From Ustilago trichophora (taxonomy: Eukaryota > Basidiomycota > Ustilaginomycetes > Ustilaginales > Ustilaginaceae), in the NCBI GenBank assembly GCA_900323505.1, contig OOIN01000001.1, positions 1,302,001-1,366,000 of the forward strand: DNA of 64,000 nucleotides. Reading direction: 5' to 3'. A model generated the notes under the pieces. It was given only the letters and a program-made list of their open reading frames with translations. It did not search any database and was not told the origin of the DNA. Position numbers and translations under genes: made by a program. Within the stretch, counting starts at the first letter, position 1; each line of letters opens with the position of its first letter. Shown here one piece after another: positions 38,789-49,086 of this stretch.

Positions 38789-40594
38789 TCAAGGACGACT
38801 GCTCAAACTAGGCCCACTACCCGGACTCTCGCCACCCGCATCATCAACCTTGATCCTCTTGAGATCATTGACAAAGCTCAACCCCCACCAACTGGCCGTA
38901 TGCTTCTTGACATATCTACTGAGCTTTTCAAAGTTCTCCCTCCTAACGTTGGTCGGCATAGTCAACGCCTCGTGAATGGCATCCGATACAGCGAAAGCAT
39001 CCCAAGGGTTGCAGATCAGAGATCCGTTCAGTGATTGTGCTGCACCGGCAAATTCCGACAGGATCATGACTCCGGCACGCTCCTCCTGACAGGCAATGTA
39101 CTCGTAGGAGACGAGATTCATACCGTCCCTGGTAGACGTCACCAGACAGGCGTCAGAGATGGCGTAGAGTGCGCAGAGTTCGTCAAAGCTGACCGAACGG
39201 TGGAGAAAGTGGATCGGCATCGATTCGACCGTACCAAAGCGTCCGTTGATGCGGCCGACGGCTTCGTTGACCGTCGCTCGGAGGTTCTGATACTCCTCGA
39301 CGTCCTGTCGCGAAGGAACGGCGACTTGGACGAGCACAACCTTGCCGACCCACTCGGGATGGTCTTGCAGGAACGTCTCCAACGCATGGAGCTTCTGAGG
39401 GACACCCTTGATGTAGTCGAGTCGATCCACACCAACAATGATCTTGACACCTTCGAACCGACGTTGCAAGCTCTTGATCCTTTCTTTGACGCTTTCGCGT
39501 TTCAGTCCGTCTTCGAATTGGCTAGGTTCGATACCGATGGGATAGGTACCCACGTGGACGTAGCGGCCTTCGAATTCGGCACCGTTGGGCATGGTCGGAA
39601 GACCGAGGATGCGCGTGCATGACGAGAGGAAGTGTCGGGCATAGTCGTAGGTGTGGAAGCCGATCAGGTCGCAATGCAAGATACCGAGGAGGATCTCGCG
39701 ACGAACGGGGAGGATACGGTAGATTTCGGAAGAGGGGAAAGGGGTGTGGAGGAAGAAGCCGATCTTGATGGAGCCACGGCCGCTGGAGCCATCGCTGGTG
39801 CCAAGGCCGCGCCCCGTGGCAGTGTTGCTACGAGCCGAATCACGACCTTGATATCCATCCTCGTCGGCAGGTGGAGAGCTCGGGCGAGCATTGCGTGTAG
39901 TCTCGTAGGCAGACGGTGCAGCGAGCAGATCATCGTCCTGAAGCTGAAGCGTACCGTCGACTCCATGTCTAACATGCTCCAGCTCCCTCTGCGAAGTGGC
40001 ACCCTGCTGCTCACTCCCCTCGATCAGCGTCCTGAGCATCAAAGGCAGAAGCATGAGATGGTAATCCTGCACCCACACCATATCGCCTTGCCTAACAATG
40101 CTCCTGATCTTCTCTGCAAACCTCAAATTCGCCTCTCGGTAAGCGAGCCAGTTGGTCTCGTCAAAGTTCATCTCACCGGGATGGTAGTGAAAGAGCGGCC
40201 AGAGGATCGAGTTGGAAAACCCATTGTAGTGTCGATCAGCGATCTCGTCGGAGATCCAGACCGGCTGGCAGCTGTACTCCTCGCGAAGACGTTTCTCGAT
40301 GTACTCTTCGTCCTTGGCGGGTACGGAGAGACCCGGCCAGCCGATCCAGGTAAAGTTCATGGTTTTCTTGCATCCGGATAGCGCAGAGACGAGACCGCCG
40401 GAGGAAAGGCTGAAGGTGTAGCCGCCAGGAACGGAAGGGTCGACCTTGATGGTGACGGGAAGTCGATTGGAGACGACGATGAGGGAGGCGCCTTCCATGG
40501 GGGGTGCGGATGCGCAGAGGTCTTCGATGTGCTTTTGTTGGGCAGCAGTGATGGGGTCGTTGCCGTGCGGCTGTGCGGTGGATGAGGATGCCAT
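38789..40594 (-). CDS. TPS1: Trehalose-6-phosphate synthase
   Basis: This 601-residue GT20 glycosyltransferase joins UDP-glucose and glucose-6-phosphate. ATG 40594 is the first in a frame that runs further upstream through a Pro-rich stretch from a TTG. Catalytic landmarks are intact: IVVSNRLPVTI, the GGLVSAL glycine loop, FHYHPGEM, VWVQDYHLMLLPLMLR, KIGFFLHTPFPSSEIYR, VDRLDYIKG and DGMNLVSYEYIACQ. The usual length is ~480-520; ~75 extra residues of disordered Ser/Arg/Asp sequence sit at ~205-280, between HLMLLP and the KIGFFLHTPFP strand. The trehalose pathway supports stress tolerance, and TPS1 is linked to virulence in fungal pathogens (family knowledge). There is no phosphatase domain, so this is the synthase subunit. 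Confidence 0.93.
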   Translation of the reverse strand: MASSSTAQPHGNDPITAAQQKHIEDLCASAPPMEGASLIVVSNRLPVTIKVDPSVPGGYTFSLSSGGLVSALSGCKKTMNFTWIGWPGLSVPAKDEEYIEKRLREEYSCQPVWISDEIADRHYNGFSNSILWPLFHYHPGEMNFDETNWLAYREANLRFAEKIRSIVRQGDMVWVQDYHLMLLPLMLRTLIEGSEQQGATSQRELEHVRHGVDGTLQLQDDDLLAAPSAYETTRNARPSSPPADEDGYQGRDSARSNTATGRGLGTSDGSSGRGSIKIGFFLHTPFPSSEIYRILPVRREILLGILHCDLIGFHTYDYARHFLSSCTRILGLPTMPNGAEFEGRYVHVGTYPIGIEPSQFEDGLKRESVKERIKSLQRRFEGVKIIVGVDRLDYIKGVPQKLHALETFLQDHPEWVGKVVLVQVAVPSRQDVEEYQNLRATVNEAVGRINGRFGTVESMPIHFLHRSVSFDELCALYAISDACLVTSTRDGMNLVSYEYIACQEERAGVMILSEFAGAAQSLNGSLICNPWDAFAVSDAIHEALTMPTNVRRENFEKLSRYVKKHTASWWGLSFVNDLKRIKVDDAGGESPGSGPSLSSRP

Positions 40595-41418
40595 GTTGGC
40601 GCGGAGGAGTGGCTGGTGAGGCTGCGAATCGAATAGAGCGCCTATTGGTCTAGGTGGAGATGTTGTTGGCGATGGTGGTGGTGGTGGTGGTGGTGGTGGT
40701 GCAAGAAGCGAGGTGGTTTCGAAGGCCAAAAGATGGTTGCAGCGATGGAAGAAGGTGAAAGAAGAGCGTATTCACGGTTGTCAAGACCAGAGGATCGATG
40801 GCTGCAAGCTTGGATGCCAGAGTGACTAATATCGCTGCCTAGTGGCTTGACCGAGGCAACGCCAAGTTTCCAACCTACCACTGATCGCGTCCGATCTTGG
40901 CTTGATAGGATGGCTTCTGTCTAGTAGCGAGTGGTTTGGATGGAGGTGTGCGATGATGTAGCAGACTAGCAAGGGCGCTGTTCACTGGAAGGTTCCGTCG
41001 TGATGTGATTGATAGTGGTCCAGAGTGTCTGGTGGAGATTGCGAGAAAGGCGTTTTGTGTGAACTGTGCCAATTTGGGCGACGATGAAGCCACGAGAACT
41101 TTCTCCTGTTGTCTCATGCACACTCAGCGCATTTTCTCTCAAAAATCCAAAATTCCAACAGAGCAGCTTTCGTGTGGAGCGACCAAGGTCTAGATTTTCA
41201 GCGATAAAGCCGTGTGCCGCCTGGTAAATCTCAACAACGCTTCTTGGCAAGACGCAGACGTGCACGTTCCACAACATCAGACAACACAACAGCATCACTT
41301 CGTACTCAAATCAGAATAAGACACTCAGAATAAACCCTCGAAAACGTGTGTATGTACAGTCCATGGCTGAACAAGTCTGTGTCGAACGTGCTGTTTTGGT
41401 TTTGGTGGCTGCTGTGGT
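40595..41418. other. Intergenic region between TPS1 and glycine cleavage T genes
   Basis: 824 bases holding the TPS1 promoter and leader and the 3' UTR of the upstream gene, both transcribed on the minus strand. A GGT run (40674-40700) is in the TPS1 leader, and one copy of AATTTGGGCG is at 41071. Nothing else identified. Confidence 0.5.
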
Positions 41419-42777
41419 CTAACCTCGGAAGAACTTGTTCTCGACAAAAGGCATCTTGGCCACCTCGGCATCGCGCAGCTTCTTTCGGATCTCGACCTTG
41501 AGTTTGGTGCCCTTCTTGTGCTGTCCGTTCTCCACGAGGGCCATGGCAATGTTCTTGCCAAGGGTAGGACTTGGGATACCGGAGGTGACGCGGCCGACCA
41601 CTTTACCTTCGGGGGAAAAGATCTCGGCTCCCTCTCGTGCAATACCACCATCGACGATCAGACCGATACGACGACGCGGTGGACCTTCCTTGAGCTCCTT
41701 GAGCACTCGTTCGGCTCCCAAAAAGTCGGCGGCCGCACGTCGGTCCTTGCCCACACACCAGGCAAGAGCGGCTTCGATGGGGCTGACAGTCGTGTTGAGA
41801 TCGTGACCGTAGAGGCACATACCAGCTTCGAGTCGGAGGCTGTCTCGTGCTGCCAAACCGGCGAGTTGGACCTCGCTGTCTGCGAGCAATGCCTCGGCAA
41901 CAGCGACGGTGGATGTAGGGGGGATCGAGATCTCGAATCCATCTTCACCCGTGTAGCCTGCTCGGGCAACGTGGCACTCGACCTGCTCGCCGTTGATGGT
42001 GAGGGGTACAAAGGCGCTCTTTCCGAAAGTGAGCGTCGAGAGGTCAAACCCACCAGCCAACTTGTCGAGCACCTTGACTGCGGTAGGACCCTGGAGAGCA
42101 AGCAATCCCCAACCGTCCATAACCTCGTGCTGGACCGACTCGCCCGTCCATGCATCGAGGTTCTTCTTGAACCACGCCAGGTCCTCGGTACGGCATCCTG
42201 CGTTGGTAACAACGTAGAAACTGTCGTCTGCGTGCTTGGTGATGATCAGATCGTCCAAGATACCACCTTGCTCGTTGAGCAGCACCGAGAGCGTCGAGCT
42301 GAAAGCGGGCATTGTGGTCAACGAAGCTGGTGTAAGATGCTGGAGGAACTTGAGCGCACCGGCACCCTTGAACTTGTGCTGAACCATGTGGCCGACATCG
42401 AAGAGACCGGCGTGTGTACGAACGTGGTGGTGGGAAGCCACTTGACCCACAGTGCCGTAGGTGAGAGGCATGAGATAGCCTCCAAAGGGCACCATCTTGC
42501 CGCCGTTCTTGACGTGGAAGTCGTACAGCCCCGTCTTGGAGAGCGAGTCGGCCAGAGGAGCCGAGGAAGACCCCACAGCCTCTCCCTTGGCATCAGCAGC
42601 ACGGACGGAGCTCGAGTGAAGCTGTCGCAGGCTGATCGAGCCCGTAGAGGCGGTTTGAGCAGCACGGAAAGAGGCCGAAGCTGCAACGCGAGCAGCGAGA
42701 TGGCGGGGCAGCTGCGAGGTAACACCACTGCGGGTGGCCACCCTGAGGATTGCTGAAGCGAATCGTGTTGCCAACAT
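41419..42777 (-). CDS. GCV1: Glycine cleavage system T protein (aminomethyltransferase), mitochondrial
   Basis: This 452-residue protein transfers the aminomethyl group from the lipoyl H protein to tetrahydrofolate in the mitochondrial glycine decarboxylase complex. ATG 42777 opens a basic, Ser/Ala/Arg-rich presequence of ~60 residues (MLATRFASAILRVATRSG). The GcvT core follows with KTGLYDFHVKNGGKMVPFGGYLMPL, SHHHVRTHAGLFDVGHM, GGILDDLI and the RAGYTGEDGFEIS folate-binding segment. It ends with GLIVDGGIAREG and the GRVTSGIPSPTLGKNIAMALV C-terminal barrel. All expected blocks are present; the length is typical. Its neighbour on the other strand is the CCDC137-like gene. Confidence 0.95.
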   Translation of the reverse strand: MLATRFASAILRVATRSGVTSQLPRHLAARVAASASFRAAQTASTGSISLRQLHSSSVRAADAKGEAVGSSSAPLADSLSKTGLYDFHVKNGGKMVPFGGYLMPLTYGTVGQVASHHHVRTHAGLFDVGHMVQHKFKGAGALKFLQHLTPASLTTMPAFSSTLSVLLNEQGGILDDLIITKHADDSFYVVTNAGCRTEDLAWFKKNLDAWTGESVQHEVMDGWGLLALQGPTAVKVLDKLAGGFDLSTLTFGKSAFVPLTINGEQVECHVARAGYTGEDGFEISIPPTSTVAVAEALLADSEVQLAGLAARDSLRLEAGMCLYGHDLNTTVSPIEAALAWCVGKDRRAAADFLGAERVLKELKEGPPRRRIGLIVDGGIAREGAEIFSPEGKVVGRVTSGIPSPTLGKNIAMALVENGQHKKGTKLKVEIRKKLRDAEVAKMPFVENKFFRG

Positions 42778-43634
42778 GTTTTGATGCGGGTATAGGTGGA
42801 TGGTGGTGGTCAAAGGTAAAGATTCACCGGGATACCCTCAGCCGCTCCATGTGAGCTTCGATACAAATGCGCAGGGCCCCACACACCCTATTGTATGTGA
42901 CTTCGGAAGTGTCGGGCTGTACTCGCCAAGTGGGACAAGAACACCAAAAGAAAGTTGCATTCTGGCAGACACGGAATTGGCACTCTTCATGCAAAGTTGC
43001 GCCAGCCGTGAGAGGCCCGACAACGTGAAGCGGACAAGACGGTCTGTCCCACATTACAGTACATTTCAAAGGACCCTTTTGCAGCTGAAATTTTAGACTT
43101 ACCTTTACAGGCAGGTCCAATTCCCTTTAGAGGAAGGACGTGCGATCTGCTTATCGCTCTTTTGGCTCTCACGGCATTGTCCAATGACCTGCTCAACAGC
43201 TTTTCTTTAAGGCCAGGAGTCTGTCAACATTGACCACACAAGCTCTCGAATAGTACAGTACAGTACATTCGACTGTTGCAAGATACCGGAGTGTGGGCCA
43301 GCGTTTACTTCGCTGCAAGATCGGCTGAGCGATCAAGGCTCAAAGAGCATTCTGGCCAAGCGTCCCGAATTCCGAGATTATTCCACAAAAAAGCCTTCTT
43401 TTTTTCATTTCGGTACCGCAGGCAAGAAGAACTCAGAAGAAGAAAATTGTACCAGCTCCAAGCTTGGAACAAAGAAAAAAAAAAAAGATTGAGCCAAGGG
43501 CGGTGTACGGTACGCCTCCTACCTCCATCTAGACATCTGTCTCACCAACTTCACAGCCGCTGCACCTCGCATACTCCATCTTGTTCAGCAAACCTCTGAG
43601 CAAGTCTAGGTTGTAGCAGCTTTTCTAGACAAAC
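42778..43634. other. Divergent promoter between GCV1 and CCDC137-like genes
   Basis: 857 bases. It contains TACAGTAC at 43055 and a GTACAGTACAGTACA tract at 43253-43267, plus A-runs near 43390 and 43474. No gene seen. Confidence 0.5.
43253..43267. repeat. GTACAGTA tandem tract
   Basis: Three overlapping GTACA units; the same sequence as the longer tract at 19337-19370. Confidence 0.85.
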
Positions 43635-44606
43635 ATGCCGCACAAGAGGGCAAAACATTCGGATCGTGTAGCCAAGCGTTTCTCGCTTGGTCAGGATCTC
43701 GCTCCTGGCGCAGATGACGGTTTCTTCTCCGAGATGCCCAAGGGTGCCATGCGCATCTTGCAAGGTGGCAAGGTGCAAGAAGCATACCGTGCCAAGCTGC
43801 AAGCCAAGAAGAAGGCCGAGCAAGATGCCCTTACGAAAGCCAAGGGCAAAGCAAAAGCTTCCGAGTCGGCTCCCGGCGACGAAGCCGCTTCCGAACTCAC
43901 CATCCGACCAGGAGAAAAGTTGCGCGACTTCAACGCTCGTGTAGAGCAAGCCATGGCAGCAGATGTTCGCTCTTCTTTCAAGTCGGCTACGCGATCCCAG
44001 ATCAACGCTCGCAAGCGTGAACGCAGAAAGCTTCGCGCTGCAGGTATCGACCCCGACGCCGACCCTGAAGATCTCGAACAGCAGCAATCGACTCGCATCG
44101 CCAAGGCGGACAAAGCTGCTGCTTTGCAAGCTAGCGAACCGTCCAAGGCCGATCTCAAACGTCAACGTCAAGCCATCCAGCAGACGGGCGAGATCAAGGA
44201 CTTTGCCAAAGCAACTCAGGTCAAAAAGATCAACGACGTCGCCCAAGCCCCTCCCACCCTCACACGTGCTCCTCGTGGCGAATCAGTACAGGCCAAGACG
44301 AGAAAAGCAAGACTTATCGCCAAGATCACTGGCAACGACGAGGAAGAGGCCGAACGCAAAGTCAAGCAGGCCGAAGTGGCCAGACACAAAGGTCGTGTGC
44401 CGGACAAGCTCGCTGCTGCCAATGCCTCAGCGGCGGGCGCTAAGAAGAGAAAACTCCCTGCTGGCGGCGAGGCAGCTGCTGCGGAGCCTAGCATGGCAAG
44501 ACAGCGCGTGCTCCAAGAGGAGCGCGAAAAGGCCATCAAAGCCTACCGCCAGATCAAGGAGAAGAAGATTCAAGAGAGCGAATCGAAGCGAGCCAAGAAA
44601 GCTTGA
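43635..44606 (+). CDS. CCDC137-like nucleolar protein
   Basis: This 323-residue Lys/Arg/Ala-rich protein has almost no hydrophobic core and long charged helices. The C-terminal block SMARQRVLQEEREKAIKAYR (~290-309) closely matches the human CCDC137 block SLARQRIVEEERERAVQAYR. The N-terminal HKRAKHSDRVAKRF is strongly basic, consistent with nuclear or nucleolar targeting. CCDC137 is a nucleolar protein linked to chromosome periphery and ribosome assembly, so a ribosome-biogenesis role is inferred. ATG 43635 is the first in the frame and has a clean start context. Intronless. Confidence 0.75.
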   Translation: MPHKRAKHSDRVAKRFSLGQDLAPGADDGFFSEMPKGAMRILQGGKVQEAYRAKLQAKKKAEQDALTKAKGKAKASESAPGDEAASELTIRPGEKLRDFNARVEQAMAADVRSSFKSATRSQINARKRERRKLRAAGIDPDADPEDLEQQQSTRIAKADKAAALQASEPSKADLKRQRQAIQQTGEIKDFAKATQVKKINDVAQAPPTLTRAPRGESVQAKTRKARLIAKITGNDEEEAERKVKQAEVARHKGRVPDKLAAANASAAGAKKRKLPAGGEAAAAEPSMARQRVLQEEREKAIKAYRQIKEKKIQESESKRAKKA

Positions 44607-45593
44607 TCTATCCAAATTTTACACCTTCGACAACGCTTGCTTCCTCTTCTTGCCTGCCAAACCGACGCACACAAACCTGTATTTCTTCTTCGAATCGACT
44701 ACAAGATACCCGGACCATCGGATCCAACCAGCATCATCCCAGCATCAGCATCAACTACATGTACAACATAATCAGCATCTTTCCCACCATCGCGAGGTTG
44801 CCGCTTGCGCCTCCCGCGCTACATCCACCGCACTGTGTCACCGTGTGTATTTTCCAGCATCCCCTTCGTCCCAATTCTCCATCCCTCCGCCTCTTCCCCT
44901 CTCTCCCCCCTTCCCTCCCTCTGTTGAAGCTCCGCTTCGCACCCGCTTGAATTCCTTATCCCAAGAGAAGAAGGCTCATTCTTTAAGAACGGGCACCGGC
45001 GTCTCTTGGCATAATAATCGAGCGAAGATTAACCGTCCCTTTTCGCCGAAAAGCGATTTGGGGCACCAGAGATTAGATACCTCTGGCATGGGGGCCTTCT
45101 TTCGCTATCAGCCGAAGATTTCACGTCAATGATGGACGATAGATAGTAGTTCGCCGACACTTTTCTACCCCTTCTCTCTTCCATTCCATCTCTCTTCGTT
45201 TCGGTTCTGGCTCGTTTTTGAGTCCTGTCTACTGAGATTTGTCGTATCGAAGCTCATGCCGCTTGCCTTTGGCTTGTCGCGGAGTTTCATTGTTTGAAAT
45301 GATAGCATCGATGTTTCTAGGATTTGGGCGGTGTGCGATGCAACGCAACATTTTCGTGCCAAATATTTTGGAGCTTGGCGCCGGAAACTAGACCGGCTTG
45401 GAGGCTTGAGCGTCGGGCGTTGAGCTCGAGCCAACACTTTTTTCTCCCAGTCAAGTGGTGACTTATGGAACACGCTCTTCCGAGCGTCGAGGAGAAAAGA
45501 GAGTCACATCCTCGTCTTGAGCCGCCGGCCAGCAGAAAGCTCAGTCTTGAAAGCATGTTGAAGGCTACCGCATGACTTCCCTTTTCGACTTCC
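44607..45593. other. Intergenic region between CCDC137-like and proline iminopeptidase genes
   Basis: 987 bases between same-strand genes. The C/T-rich 3' part of the CCDC137 transcript lies near 44860-44930. A near copy of ATTTGGGCG lies at 45322. No gene or RNA identified. Confidence 0.5.
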
Positions 45594-46778
45594 ATGACTC
45601 TTGCTCACCGCTTACTGCGTTTGCAAGTGACTCGATCAGGACGTTTTCCACCACGATCTTTGCTACAAAACCAGTCCGGTTTTCTCTTCAAACCGCTCAC
45701 TCGCAGTCTCACATCTTCAACAAGAATCATGTCTGAAAAACAGGTCAAACTCGGTCTTCACGCCGCCGACGTGATCGACTACACCGAGTCGGCACGTTCT
45801 CTTTCTGGTTACAAGGACTCGCTTCGACAACCTTACCCTGCCATTGAGCCTTTCGAGACTGGCCGACTTGCCGTTGACGACCGACACACGATCTACTACG
45901 AATGGAGCGGTAACAAGGACGGCTACCCCATCGTATGTCTTCACGGCGGTCCCGGAGGTGGAATATGGTCCGAGGAGCGACGATGGTTCGATCCGGCTCA
46001 CTATCGAATTCTCTCGTTTGACCAGCGCGGAGCCGGCAAATCCACGCCTCACGCCGATCTGGTGGACAACACCACCTGGCATCTCGTTTCCGACATTGAA
46101 GCGCTTCGAGAGAAATTTGGCATCTCTAGATGGCACGTCTTTGGCGGATCTTGGGGATCCACCCTCTCCCTCGCCTATGCTCAGTCCCACCCTGAACGTG
46201 TAACCGCCTTGATCCTGCGCGGAATCTTTACCCTGCGCAAATCCGAGCTGAAATTCTTCTATCAAGAAGGAGCATCTCACCTCTTCCCCGAACAGTGGGA
46301 TCTCTATCGAGATGGAATCCCCCCCGAAGAACGTCACGATTTCATCACCGCCTATCACAAACGTCTCACCTCCGATGACGCTTTGATCCGTCTAGATGCA
46401 GCGCGCCGTTGGAGCACATGGGAAAATTCAACCTCGAAACTCTACGTAGACGCAAACAGCCTCGCCAAAGGAGAAGAAGACGATTGGGCGCTCGCGTTTG
46501 CCCGCATCGAAAATCACTTTTTCATCAACGAAGGCTGGATGCAAGACGGTCAACTGCTCAAAAAGGAAAACATCGACAAGATCAGACACATCCCTGCATC
46601 CATCGTACAGGGTAGATACGACGTAGTTTGCCCAGCTACTACCGCTTGGGAGCTGCACAAGGTCTGGCCAGAGGCCGAATTTCACCTCGTCCCCGACGCA
46701 GGCCACTCGGCAAAGGAACCCGGTCTCACGGATCGTTTGGTAAAGGCTACCGACAAGTATCGCTCGATCAAGGGCTAA
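45594..46778 (+). CDS. Proline iminopeptidase (alpha/beta hydrolase)
   Basis: This 394-residue serine peptidase of family S33 releases N-terminal proline from peptides. Family motifs are complete: LHGGPGGG (oxyanion loop, ~116-123), DQRGAGKS, GGSWGS with nucleophile S186, the catalytic Asp in GRYDVVCP and the His in DAGHSAKEPG. Two starts are plausible. From 45594 the first 45 residues are Arg/Ser/Leu-rich and resemble a mitochondrial presequence. A second in-frame ATG at 45729 (residue 46, MSEKQVKLG) gives a 349-residue cytosolic form close to the family's usual ~310-350. The longer start is listed as the first ATG. Intronless. Confidence 0.9.
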   Translation: MTLAHRLLRLQVTRSGRFPPRSLLQNQSGFLFKPLTRSLTSSTRIMSEKQVKLGLHAADVIDYTESARSLSGYKDSLRQPYPAIEPFETGRLAVDDRHTIYYEWSGNKDGYPIVCLHGGPGGGIWSEERRWFDPAHYRILSFDQRGAGKSTPHADLVDNTTWHLVSDIEALREKFGISRWHVFGGSWGSTLSLAYAQSHPERVTALILRGIFTLRKSELKFFYQEGASHLFPEQWDLYRDGIPPEERHDFITAYHKRLTSDDALIRLDAARRWSTWENSTSKLYVDANSLAKGEEDDWALAFARIENHFFINEGWMQDGQLLKKENIDKIRHIPASIVQGRYDVVCPATTAWELHKVWPEAEFHLVPDAGHSAKEPGLTDRLVKATDKYRSIKG

Positions 46779-46896
46779 GCTTCACCGCACAAATCTGTTC
46801 AATTACATTTGTTCCATGCGATCCATCGAGTCTGTTTGCAATGTCTTTGCAACGTAAAAACTGCTGTGAATTGTGTACAGAAAATGTTGAAAAGAC

Positions 46897-49086
46897 TCAG
46901 ACGTCAATCCCCAACTTCCTCAATCTATCCAACCGATCAGCCTCCCTCTCGAAATGCAACCTCCGCATCTCCTCCCTCTGCTCTACACCCAACAACGCCC
47001 AATCAGACTCATCCACCTCATCCAACTGCAAACTCGATTCCAACAAGACACTCAACCGATCGGCAATCTTTTTGATCGCCAACACCTCATCACCACCCAC
47101 CCTCAGCCCCATCCTGAACAGATCCGTCTCGCTCACTTTCCTCCTGCCATCCTTGGAGACTACCACCAACCCGGCTGTCCCCGCCGAGTTCTGCGCCGAG
47201 GACGACGAGGCAATGCCGAGAATCATCTCGATCGCCGCATTACGATAGAGATCGGTGGGTAAGGCGTCTAGCGAGATGATGGCGCGCGAGAGGGAAGGCG
47301 GTTTGTGACCGTGTGGGTACAGTGGAGTGGTGGGAGTGAGGATGGATCGGAGAACGGGATCTTTGGCAATCCGCACGAGTTGCGAGGGGAGTAAAGGTTT
47401 GGGATCGTCTCGACGGAGTGGGTCGAGGAAGATGAGCGGGTCTGGCTCCGGTGGATATTTTAGCGAGGATAGGGCGCGAAGCGTCGGTGAAGAAGGGCGG
47501 TAGAGTGACGATCGACCGGCATCGGAAGAAGAGGTGGATCGGAGGACTGCCATTCCGCCCTGAACGACTGGTTCGCCGAGAGCAAGCTCTTCTGGAAGTG
47601 TCGAGGCTGTGGCAGTTTCGCTTTTGTCTAGATCTGCTGTCTTGCTGGTCGATGGCAAGATTTGGATCTTCTCCCGACGCTTCCGCTGCTCCTCTGCCTG
47701 CCCTTCCTCGGTCTCGACGTGCAACATCATATCGTTGTCCACAATGAATCGGATCGCCTGCCCCACTGCATCAACATGCTTCTCGATCTCATTCCGCAGC
47801 AGCTGTCGCAGCAAATCGGGCTGGTCGAACGGGTTGACCGGTGGCGGACGAGGGTGAGGTCGACGTGCTGGTAGTTTTGCGGATTGCTGCTGCTGCTGCT
47901 GCTGCTGAGTAGATGCTCCAGGCGCTGCGTCATGGCGCTTCTTGCAACGGTCGCCATAGTTGCAGCGGCCTTGCAGGAAGTGTGTGCAGATGGGACGACG
48001 ATCTTGTGGTGGATTGCTCATGTGTGCTGGGGTTTCTTCGAGCGCTGGAACGGGTGCTTTTGACGATACTTCTTCTGGCGGCGCCTCGTCGTCTGATTCG
48101 CTGTCATCGCCGGCAGCCTCTGGCTCAGGCGCTGCTGCTTCGGCATTGCCTTCAGTCTTGAGACGCTTCTCTTGAGGAGGATCGCTCTTTGCTGATTCCT
48201 TGTTCGCCGGCGCTGCAGTCGCGGCCTCATCTCGTGGTCGCTTGCCGTAAGGTGTGGGCCGAGGACCATAGATCAACTCGCTTCTCTTCTGCCTCTCTTC
48301 CTTCTCCTTGAGCTTCTGCTGCACAACTTTTTGAGTGGGCCATCGTTTCTTGCGCTGATTGATCCATTCTGCGATGAGTTCGGGCGAGTTGAGCTGAATG
48401 TTGAGTCCAGAGATGGTTGCATCGGCAGGTCCGTCCAGCATACGTCCGTTCTCTTTTGCTGCGCTATCGGCCTTAGGTAGCTGAGTGTCTCCGTCAGCAT
48501 CCGATGCGCCGTCTTCATCGTCACGATTCGAGTCATCCGACTCTGAAGCATCGTCCTCTGTTTCTCCACTTGCGCTTCCATCCTGATCGCGATTCCGCTT
48601 GAAGGAAGCTTTGGAGGGGGCTCCGGGTCTCGTCGGAAGTGGATGCGGATTGCGCCTCTGCTGTTGACGCTTTCGACGCTGTTGTTCCCTTTCTTCAGCG
48701 ATCAGCATCGGATCGTGCCGTTTGAGCTCCTCGATGCCACCCTCTGGATAGATCAGGTGACGGTCTGCCTTGTGGAGCATGAGAGCCAGAGAGGAATGCG
48801 TGCGGAAACTGCATCGGAAGGGCTCCGTCGGCGGGTCTGCCGAAGAAGACGGAGGATTGTCGTCCACATAATCGCAGCACAACGATCCGTGAGGATTGCT
48901 CGTCGCCGTTAGATCCGATGCTGAGCGGTGCTGCCTCGAAGCATATCCAGAGTCTCGAGGCTGTCGGTGCTGACCGAAAGCGCCTCGACCGCGTGAACCA
49001 GAGTTGCTAGAACCACGACCGCGACCTCCTCTGCTACCACCGCCGCCGCCTCTACCAGAGCCACGTCCAGATGTCCAGCCAGACAT
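46897..49086 (-). CDS. NUFIP1-like zinc-finger protein (snoRNP assembly)
   Basis: This 729-residue protein starts from the ATG that opens an RGG-rich N-terminus (MSGWTSGRGSGRG); ATGs further upstream would add a leader-like hydrophobic stretch. In order, it has a Gly/Arg-rich tail (1-50), a C2H2-like segment (FRCSFRTHSSLALMLHKADRH, ~85-105) and the NUFIP1 conserved peptide LNSPELIAEWINQRKKRWPT (~231-250). Then follow a Glu/Asp-rich linker, a CCCH finger CTHFLQGRCNYGDRCKKRH (~362-381), a polyglutamine run and a helical C-terminus. NUFIP1/Rsa1 helps assemble box C/D snoRNPs with the R2TP complex. That role fits, and the helicase, CCDC137-like and ribosomal genes nearby share the theme but do not form an operon. 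Confidence 0.8.
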   Translation of the reverse strand: MSGWTSGRGSGRGGGGGSRGGRGRGSSNSGSRGRGAFGQHRQPRDSGYASRQHRSASDLTATSNPHGSLCCDYVDDNPPSSSADPPTEPFRCSFRTHSSLALMLHKADRHLIYPEGGIEELKRHDPMLIAEEREQQRRKRQQQRRNPHPLPTRPGAPSKASFKRNRDQDGSASGETEDDASESDDSNRDDEDGASDADGDTQLPKADSAAKENGRMLDGPADATISGLNIQLNSPELIAEWINQRKKRWPTQKVVQQKLKEKEERQKRSELIYGPRPTPYGKRPRDEAATAAPANKESAKSDPPQEKRLKTEGNAEAAAPEPEAAGDDSESDDEAPPEEVSSKAPVPALEETPAHMSNPPQDRRPICTHFLQGRCNYGDRCKKRHDAAPGASTQQQQQQQQSAKLPARRPHPRPPPVNPFDQPDLLRQLLRNEIEKHVDAVGQAIRFIVDNDMMLHVETEEGQAEEQRKRREKIQILPSTSKTADLDKSETATASTLPEELALGEPVVQGGMAVLRSTSSSDAGRSSLYRPSSPTLRALSSLKYPPEPDPLIFLDPLRRDDPKPLLPSQLVRIAKDPVLRSILTPTTPLYPHGHKPPSLSRAIISLDALPTDLYRNAAIEMILGIASSSSAQNSAGTAGLVVVSKDGRRKVSETDLFRMGLRVGGDEVLAIKKIADRLSVLLESSLQLDEVDESDWALLGVEQREEMRRLHFEREADRLDRLRKLGIDV

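Noticed and set aside
41518..42756. 412-codon open frame antisense to the GCV1 gene
   Set aside because: Same effect of codon bias; the sense strand carries a complete glycine cleavage T protein.
43963..45132. 389-codon frame overlapping the CCDC137-like gene and its 3' flank
   Set aside because: Out-of-frame shadow of a real gene, Ser/Arg/Pro-rich, with no family match.
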